In this document: positions 59,501-64,000 of the stretch, piece after piece
How the letters are laid out: each line of letters opens with the position of its first letter
Position numbering within the stretch: the first letter of the stretch is position 1
NCBI RefSeq assembly: GCF_024748695.1
Contig: NZ_CP087176.1
Location: 2,473,501-2,537,500, forward strand
Source: Pseudomonas sp. B21-040
GTDB lineage: Bacteria > Pseudomonadota > Gammaproteobacteria > Pseudomonadales > Pseudomonadaceae
Direction of reading: 5' to 3'
Length of the DNA: 64,000 bases
Translations under genes and position numbers: made by a program
Notes under the pieces: generated by a model
Told to the model about the DNA's origin: nothing
The model's database searches: none
The model's input: the letters and a program-made list of their open reading frames with translations, nothing else

Positions 59501-59779
59501 GTCCTGGATGCTTGCCGCATGCGTCTGCGGCCGATTCTGATGACCTCGTTCGCGTTCATCATGGGGGTGATCCCGCTGGTGACGTCCACCGGTGCCGGTT
59601 CGGAAATGCGCCGGGCCATGGGGGTGGCGGTGTTCTCCGGGATGCTCGGTGTGACGTTCTTCGGATTGCTGTTGACCCCGGTTTTCTTTGTCCTGATTCG
59701 TCGCTACATCGAGCGCAAAAAAGCGCGCCAAGTCACCCATGTCCACCCGGCAAACGCTTCGAATTCGGAGGCACACTGA
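56588..59779 (+). CDS. MexF-like RND multidrug efflux pump
   Basis: Inner-membrane proton/drug antiporter of the HAE1 family with 1063 residues and twelve helices. It is strongly reminiscent of MexF from the first residues (MKFSQFFITRPIFAAVLSLL). The proton-relay Asp pair is in GIVVDDAIVVVENV near 400, and the porter and funnel domains and the FPPPPVQGLGTIGGFRLQ segment of MexF-type pumps are present. Substrates are probably chloramphenicol/quinolone-like or diffusible signal compounds as for MexEF relatives, but this is inferred. Its stop overlaps the channel gene start (TGATG). Confidence 0.93.
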   Translation: MKFSQFFITRPIFAAVLSLLILIAGVISLFQLPISEYPEVVPPTVVVHANYPGANPKVIGETVAAPLEQAITGVENMLYMSSQSTADGRLTLTVTFALGTDLDNAQVQVQNRVTRTEPKLPEEVTRIGITVDKASPELTLLVHLVSPDKRYDMLYLSNYAILNVKDELARLEGIGDVKMFGIGDYSLRIWLDPQKTSSRNLTAIDVVNAVREQNRQVAAGQLGSPPAPNATSFQMSINSQGRLVTEEEFENVIVRAGSNGEITRLKDIARVELGSNQYALRAFLNNQEAVAMPIFQRPGSNAIDISDQVRAKMAELKKNFPEGMDYEIVYDPTIFVRSSIEAVVHTLFEALILVVLVVVLFLQTWRASIIPLVAVPVSLIGTFAVMHLLGFSLNALSLFGLVLAIGIVVDDAIVVVENVERNIESGLEPIEATKKAMGEVTGPIIATALVLCAVFVPAAFISGLTGQFYKQFALTIAISTVISAFNSLTLSPALAAVLLKAHGAPKDRFSRMLDRVLGGWLFKPFNRFFDKASHGYVVAVAKIIRGSSVALLVYAGLIAMTYLGFSTTPTGFVPTQDKKYLVTFAQLPDAASLDRTESVIRRMSTIAMNEPGFDSAVAFPGLSINGFTNSPNAGIAFIGLRPFDERKDPSLSAGAISASLNAKFGSIQDAYIAVFPPPPVQGLGTIGGFRLQIEDRGNLGYDELYKETMNIITKSRSVPELANLFTSYTVNVPQVEAAIDREKAKTHGVAISEIFDTLQVYLGSLYANDFNRFGRTYQVNVQAEQQFRQEPEQIGQLKVRNDRGEMIPLATFVNVSPTSGPDRVSHYNGFVTAEINGSAAPGYSSGQAQAAIEKLLKEELPNGMTYEWTDLTFQQILSGNTALLVFPLCVLLAFLVLAALYESWSLPLAVILIVPMTLLSAIAGVIISKGDNNIFTQIGLIVLVGLACKNAILIVEFAKDRQEQGMSPLEAVLDACRMRLRPILMTSFAFIMGVIPLVTSTGAGSEMRRAMGVAVFSGMLGVTFFGLLLTPVFFVLIRRYIERKKARQVTHVHPANASNSEAH

Positions 59780-61197
59780 TGAATGCTTCAACGCTTTTTT
59801 TACCCGGTCTTCTGGTCGCTGCGCTCGCCGCCTGCACGGTTGGCCCCGATTACAAAACACCTGACACGGCACCTGCGAATGTCGTCTCGGCACAGACCAG
59901 CAACTATGATCAAACTCATTTTGAGACGGTGTGGTGGCGGCAGTTTGACGACCCCACACTCAACCAACTGGTGAGCAAGTCCCTTGAGGGCAACCGCAAT
60001 CTGCGGGTCGCTTTCGCTCGCTGGAAAGCAGCCCGTGCGATTCGTGATGACATCAGCAACGACAACTTGCCGGTCGTCACCAGCCGCGTGAGCAGCCATC
60101 AGGGCAAGGCACAAGTGCCAGGGCAGACCGAAAACCGCGTCAATACCGAGCGTTATGACCTGGGCCTGGACATGGCGTGGGAAGTCGATCTGTTTGGCCG
60201 GATCCAGCGTCAACTGGAGTCCAGCGACGCTCAGGAAGACGCCGTGGCCGCCGACCTGTATCAACTTCGCGTGACCATGATTGCCGAGTTGGTCGATGCC
60301 TATGGGCAGTTACGGGGCGCGCAACTGCGGGAAAAAATAGCCTTGGCCAACCTCAAAAATCAGCAAGACTCGCGCACGGTGACAGTCAGCCTGCGTGATG
60401 CCGGGGTGGGCAATGAACTCGACGTGGTGCGTGCCGATGCCCGGTTGGCTGCTGTCGAGGCGACGGTGCCGCAACTGCAAGCGGAGCAGGTGCGGCAGAA
60501 AAACCGCATCGCCACGCTCTTGGGCGAGCGCCCGGATACATTGAGCGTGTCGTTGGAGCCGGCCGACTTGCCAGCGATCGCCAAAGCACTGCCGATTGGC
60601 AATCCCGCCGAGTTACTGCGCCGGCGTCCTGATGTCCTTGCCGCCGAGCGCAGACTGGCGTCCGCCACGGCGGATATCGGCGTGGCCACCGCCGATTTGT
60701 TCCCTCGGGTCAGCTTGAGCGGGTTTCTCGGTTTCACCGCGAGTCGCGGTTCGCAAATAGGTTCCAGTGCCGCCCGGGCATGGGGACTGGGCCCGAGCAT
60801 TACCTGGGCGGCCTTTGATCTGGGCAGTGTGCGAGCGCGCATTCGCGGTGCCAATGCCAACGCAGAAGGCGCCTTGGCCACTTATGAGCAGCAAGTGCTG
60901 CTGGCGCTGGAAGAATCTGAAAATGCGTTCAGCGACTATGGCAAACGCCAACAACGCTTGCTCTCGTTGATCAAGCAAAGCGAGTCGAGCCGTGCAGCGG
61001 CGGACCTGGCGGCGATCCAGTACCAGGAAGGGACGGTGGACTACCTGGTTTTGCTGGATGCACAGCGCGAGCGACTCAATGCCGAGGATGCTCAGGCGCT
61101 GGGTGAGACTGAACAGTATCGAGGGATCGTCGCTATCTACAAATCGTTGGGCGGTGGTTGGGACAGCGGTGAAAACAAGGTCGCGCGACTGGATTGA
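59779..61197 (+). CDS. OprN-like outer-membrane efflux channel lipoprotein
   Basis: TolC-family channel (472 residues) from ATG 59779 (MNASTLFLPGLLVAALAAC). The lipobox LAAC (Cys 19) makes it an acylated NodT-type channel. The pattern VGPDYKTPDT after the Cys and the two long coiled repeats (about 95-230 and 300-440, with ELLRRRPDVLAAERRLASATADIG) are typical of OprM/OprN. Upstream in-frame codons overlap the pump gene. It completes the operon; a palindromic hairpin follows. Confidence 0.92.
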   Translation: MNASTLFLPGLLVAALAACTVGPDYKTPDTAPANVVSAQTSNYDQTHFETVWWRQFDDPTLNQLVSKSLEGNRNLRVAFARWKAARAIRDDISNDNLPVVTSRVSSHQGKAQVPGQTENRVNTERYDLGLDMAWEVDLFGRIQRQLESSDAQEDAVAADLYQLRVTMIAELVDAYGQLRGAQLREKIALANLKNQQDSRTVTVSLRDAGVGNELDVVRADARLAAVEATVPQLQAEQVRQKNRIATLLGERPDTLSVSLEPADLPAIAKALPIGNPAELLRRRPDVLAAERRLASATADIGVATADLFPRVSLSGFLGFTASRGSQIGSSAARAWGLGPSITWAAFDLGSVRARIRGANANAEGALATYEQQVLLALEESENAFSDYGKRQQRLLSLIKQSESSRAAADLAAIQYQEGTVDYLVLLDAQRERLNAEDAQALGETEQYRGIVAIYKSLGGGWDSGENKVARLD

Positions 61198-61242
61198 GTG
61201 GCCCGACTCCCTGGGCAGTGGCAGGCAAAGGTGAGGGCGCGC

Positions 61243-61273
61243 GGAGTGGTCACCAACCGGTTGGTGCCACTCC
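61243..61273. terminator. Long palindrome between convergent operons
   Basis: GGAGTGG-T-CACCAACC pairs with GGTTGGTG-CCACTCC, a nearly perfect 15-bp stem. It lies 46 bases after the channel gene and before the end of the convergent small gene, so it could end both. There is no clear T run. Confidence 0.55.
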
Positions 61274-61290
61274 TCGCCAAACAATCACTG

Positions 61291-61497
61291 TCAGAGCGAG
61301 TAACCAGGTGCCTGTCCGAGATGATTGTCCTGAGCGCCAGCAATCAAGTGCATTGGAATGTGAGGTTGTTCTTCCAGGGAGGGGACTTCGAAGCTCCCCA
61401 CAATTTGAACGTGCCGCTCACTCACCGCGATCGACTCTACTGCCTGTGCTTTTGCCATTCTCGCGTGGTTCGCTGCGATTTCACTGAGGGTTGACAC
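61291..61497 (-). CDS. Hypothetical 68-residue protein, third gene of an unknown operon
   Basis: It starts at GTG 61497 with CGGAGA at six bases, just after the stop of the upstream 77-codon gene (TAACGTG). The N-terminal half is a predicted alpha helix (STLSEIAANHARMAKAQAVE), the C-terminal half proline-rich. No homologue was recognised. Position and ribosome site favour a real gene, but it is short. Confidence 0.5.
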   Translation of the reverse strand: MSTLSEIAANHARMAKAQAVESIAVSERHVQIVGSFEVPSLEEQPHIPMHLIAGAQDNHLGQAPGYSL

Positions 61498-61498
61498 G

Positions 61499-61732
61499 TT
61501 AAATCTCCGGTGACTCACCAAGCGTTTCGCTGGGGTCCTTAAGCGTTAATTGGATGGCCGTTGCGTCAGAATTACGTCGTTTCTGGGATGCCAGATCGGC
61601 CTTTGCAAACCCCAAGCCAGAACTCTGGCGCGTTGAGCGCCAGGTTTCCCTATGCGACGAATGGTTGTAAACACTCGGTAACTTGCCCCGACGCGGCTGC
61701 AAACGAGGCCTTACTACCCTGTCTCGCACCAT
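61499..61732 (-). CDS. Hypothetical 77-residue protein, second gene of an unknown operon
   Basis: ATG 61732 overlaps the stop of the membrane-protein gene (TGATG), typical of translational coupling; GAGG lies nine bases ahead. The N-terminal half is basic (RDRVVRPRLQPRRGK), the C-terminal part acidic (SDATAIQLTLKDPSETLGE). It is not assignable to a family. The first half looks compositionally unlike a conserved protein, so the start may lie further downstream. Confidence 0.4.
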   Translation of the reverse strand: MVRDRVVRPRLQPRRGKLPSVYNHSSHRETWRSTRQSSGLGFAKADLASQKRRNSDATAIQLTLKDPSETLGESPEI

Positions 61733-62835
61733 CAAAGAGTGACCTCAAAATCAACGATGGCACCTGCGGCAAATACATAGGAGCGGGGAGTGGGGATGTA
61801 CTCCTCTTTCTCTTCCTTTTTCTTCAGCAACACCCCGGAAGCATCGCAATAAATGACTTCATCGTGCTCGTTTACGCCGCGAATGATGAATGTGTATTCA
61901 AAACCCGGATCAACCTCTATGCCGGCAGTCATCGGCACGCGCTCGACATCACGCCAAAAGTACTTCGCGAGACGTTGCAAGACGTTTTGTTGACGAATCA
62001 CACCCATTAATCGTTGAGGCGTGGTGCCATCGACCACCGGTGTTGATTGTTGTGTAATTTCCACGATTCTTTCCGCAAGATTCCGGTGTACTTTCAAGGC
62101 GACCCAAGCCTTGGTCTTTGGCGGCTTCGGCGCGATGTTTTCAGCCTTGCGATTTTGTCGCAAGTTCAGGGCGACCATCAGTGAGTTGACGCTTGCACTA
62201 CCACCGGCAAGTACGAGTGCCGTCAGGAATCGTGTTTCAAAACTGGATGTTACCTGCGAAATATAGATGTTCATCAGGTCGGCAACGAAGTCGATATTGA
62301 AACTTTTAATGATGAGATAAGCAGCAAGAAACATCACGACCGTGCGAACGCCGCGTCCATCAAAGAACTCCAGGAAGACTCGCCAGTTGAACACCACGGC
62401 GAATGCCGATTCGAGTATCACTGCCAATATGAGCATTGCAAAAAGAAGCCGCGTTGTCTTGCCGATCAATGCGGGGTCTTGCGCAGTCGGAGTATTGGTA
62501 ATTTCGAACAGGTTGGTTTTTGACGTTTCGCCTTGCTTAAAAGTGATGGGCACTTCGCCTGTTGAAGGAGGCGGGTTCGCGGCGGTATAGATCAGAACCC
62601 AGTAATTGCTGGGTGTGCCTGTGGTGAGTACCCGTGCACCTGCAGGTGCTGTGCCCTCAATTTTGATCTCTTCGTTGCCTTGCGCCACGATGATCGTGGC
62701 GCCGGGTTGTACAAACAAGCGGGCGACTTCAGCCTTTGCGGGCATGGCGATCGCCAGCCATGCGAGCAATGACAAGACGATTGCCGACAGCCAGTGATAC
62801 TTGAAGTTCGTTGCTGTTAAGTGGGTGGTCCACAT
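61732..62835 (-). CDS. Unknown exported/membrane protein of 367 residues
   Basis: It starts at ATG 62835 behind GAAGGAG. A signal peptide ends near AMPAKAEV (about 35). A beta-rich periplasmic part (about 36-120) is followed by three predicted helices (about 126-150, 160-180 and 200-220) and a soluble C-terminal domain with PMTAGIEVDPGFEYTFIIRG near 300. No family was recognised. It heads a possible three-gene operon and is divergent from a metalloprotease gene. The sequence is richer in A/T than the efflux operon. Confidence 0.72.
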   Translation of the reverse strand: MWTTHLTATNFKYHWLSAIVLSLLAWLAIAMPAKAEVARLFVQPGATIIVAQGNEEIKIEGTAPAGARVLTTGTPSNYWVLIYTAANPPPSTGEVPITFKQGETSKTNLFEITNTPTAQDPALIGKTTRLLFAMLILAVILESAFAVVFNWRVFLEFFDGRGVRTVVMFLAAYLIIKSFNIDFVADLMNIYISQVTSSFETRFLTALVLAGGSASVNSLMVALNLRQNRKAENIAPKPPKTKAWVALKVHRNLAERIVEITQQSTPVVDGTTPQRLMGVIRQQNVLQRLAKYFWRDVERVPMTAGIEVDPGFEYTFIIRGVNEHDEVIYCDASGVLLKKKEEKEEYIPTPRSYVFAAGAIVDFEVTL

Positions 62836-63194
62836 CGATACTGCTCCTTCTTAGTTGAGGGGGACTCATGCAGCATCGAGCGCTAACCCGGTTCATGCGA
62901 ACGCTGATGAAAATATAATCGCAAGTGGTGAATTAGCAAATTATGCGCAGGGATATAAACGTCGGTGTAAAGGTAACTTATCACTTGCTTTTCAATAATT
63001 TGCTGGTAATAGAACGCATAGCGAAATTTCATATGCCTTTCTTTGACATCAATCACTAAGCGCTCTTGACTGGTAGTCAATTGCCAATGGCTGATCCGAA
63101 GCCCGGCCACTTATATTGAGTTATGGCTCTATTCCCGGTTGGCAGTTTCTCGCGTTGTTGAATTTATACGGTTAGTCAGACAAGGAGATCGAGG
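62836..63194. other. AT-rich divergent intergenic region
   Basis: A 359-base gap between the membrane-protein gene (minus) and the metalloprotease gene (plus). An inverted repeat TTGACT-GGT-AGTCAA lies at 63066-63080 and could be an operator. A 49-codon minus-strand frame from about 63033 exists but has a weak ribosome site. No other feature was seen. Confidence 0.5.
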
Positions 63195-64000
63195 GTGGAC
63201 AAGTCCGACTACGCACCACCGGCCATGCGCAAACTGCGGGTGTATGCATTCGACCCACAAGCCTCGACTCAAATGGACACGGTGCGGATCAACCACGCCA
63301 CCATCGAATTGCCATGGGAGCAGCGTTGGGAACCCGATATCTTGCCGGGGCCGGTGAACGAGTACCTGGAGGTCATTGATGTCGATCCTACCAGCGGCCA
63401 GTTCTACAAACCGGTTAACTTGAATGACCCGCATGTGTTGGCCCAGGATGGCATCGCGCCTTCGGAGGGCGACCCGCGTTTCCATCAGCAAATGGTCTTC
63501 GCCGTTGCGATGAAAACCATCAAATTGTTCGAGCGGGCATTGGGGCGCAAAGTGTTCTGGTCACCCAGAGCTATCGAGGATAAGCGGACAAAGAAGCTGA
63601 CCTACGGCTATGTCCGCCGGTTACGTATTTATCCTCACGCCTTACGCGAAGCGAATGCCTACTACAGCCCGGCAAAAAAGGCGTTGTTGTTCGGTTACTT
63701 CAAGGCATCACTGAGCAACGCCGGGGTGAACTTGCCGGGTGGCTGGATATTCACGGCGTTGTCCCACGATATTGTCGCGCATGAAACCACACACGCCATT
63801 CTGGATGGCTTGCACCGGCGTTACATCGAATCCTCCAGCGTTGATAGCCTGGCGTTTCATGAAGCCTTCGCCGACATCGTTGCACTGTTGATGCATTTTA
63901 CGTTGCCGGAAGTGGTGTCCAGTCAGTTGGCCGCGCGCCGTGGGGATCTGACCGAGCGTTCCTGGTTGAGCGGCCTGGCCCGTCAGTTCGGCGAGGCGTC
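63195..64000 (+). CDS. Gluzincin-type zinc metalloprotease (3' partial)
   Basis: The frame starts at GTG 63195 (M-D-K-S-D-Y) after AAGGAG and runs out of the window, with 268 codons seen. HDIVAHETTHAILDG (about 196-210) is a zinc-binding H-E-x-x-H, and about 25 residues later FHEAFADIVALL supplies the third, Glu ligand, as in thermolysin-like gluzincins. No signal peptide is present, so export, if any, is by another route. The substrate is unknown. It is divergent from the operon of unknown function. Confidence 0.75.
   Translation, partial: MDKSDYAPPAMRKLRVYAFDPQASTQMDTVRINHATIELPWEQRWEPDILPGPVNEYLEVIDVDPTSGQFYKPVNLNDPHVLAQDGIAPSEGDPRFHQQMVFAVAMKTIKLFERALGRKVFWSPRAIEDKRTKKLTYGYVRRLRIYPHALREANAYYSPAKKALLFGYFKASLSNAGVNLPGGWIFTALSHDIVAHETTHAILDGLHRRYIESSSVDSLAFHEAFADIVALLMHFTLPEVVSSQLAARRGDLTERSWLSGLARQFGEA

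Noticed and set aside
62883..63110. 75-codon minus-strand frame (inner start near 63033)
   Set aside because: Weak ribosome site, AT-rich promoter-like DNA and no family resemblance. It lies in the divergent promoter region of two better genes.

Overview
The window reads as chromosomal DNA of a fluorescens-group Pseudomonas. The evidence is high GC content, a narXL / narK1K2GHJI-ppiC-moaA cluster in the usual Pseudomonas order, ubiUVT beside moeA, GAGCGAGC-type REP sequences, DUF6124 genes and a MexEF-OprN-type efflux operon. No prophage, insertion sequence, CRISPR array, tRNA or rRNA was recognised.

Bases 1-25,700 form an anaerobic-lifestyle block. It holds moeA (partial), oxygen-independent ubiquinone synthesis (ubiUVT), a DGC zinc protein, the regulators dnr and narXL, two nitrate/nitrite carriers, membrane nitrate reductase narGHJI with a PpiC-type prolyl isomerase and moaA, the class III ribonucleotide reductase nrdD/nrdG, a Fur-boxed P19/cupredoxin/FTR1/ferredoxin iron uptake operon, and a small DUF3079 protein. 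Five FNR/ANR-type boxes sit about 41.5 bases before plausible starts, and three NarL-like 7-2-7 sites lie near dnr and narX/narK. The glycyl-radical segment of nrdD is encoded as a separate 55-codon gene.

Bases 25,700-48,130 hold two catabolic clusters around an AraC-family regulator. The first is quinone oxidoreductase, TauD dioxygenase, BKACE, MFS, DsbA-like, Rieske and YeiH-type sulfate exporter. The second is an alpha/beta hydrolase, DUF1302, DUF1329, a Ycf48-like protein, an MMPL/RND exporter, an acyl-CoA dehydrogenase and an acyl-CoA ligase. A 43-base operator-like sequence with direct GAAAAGCG repeats lies before both clusters, which suggests one regulon. A bacteriocin-type island (E3-type rRNase toxin, two candidate immunity genes, DUF6124) lies between them.

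Bases 48,180-54,130 carry an Rhs toxin with an AT-rich tip, its immunity gene and a second DUF6124 gene. Each DUF6124 gene follows a long structured leader with the same pseudoknot-like helix order (A-B-C-A'-B'-A2) but different stem sequences. This is the best candidate here for an undescribed element. The last 10 kb hold a TetR gene, an HTH-only LysR remnant, an RND efflux operon, a three-gene operon of unknown function and the start of a gluzincin metalloprotease.
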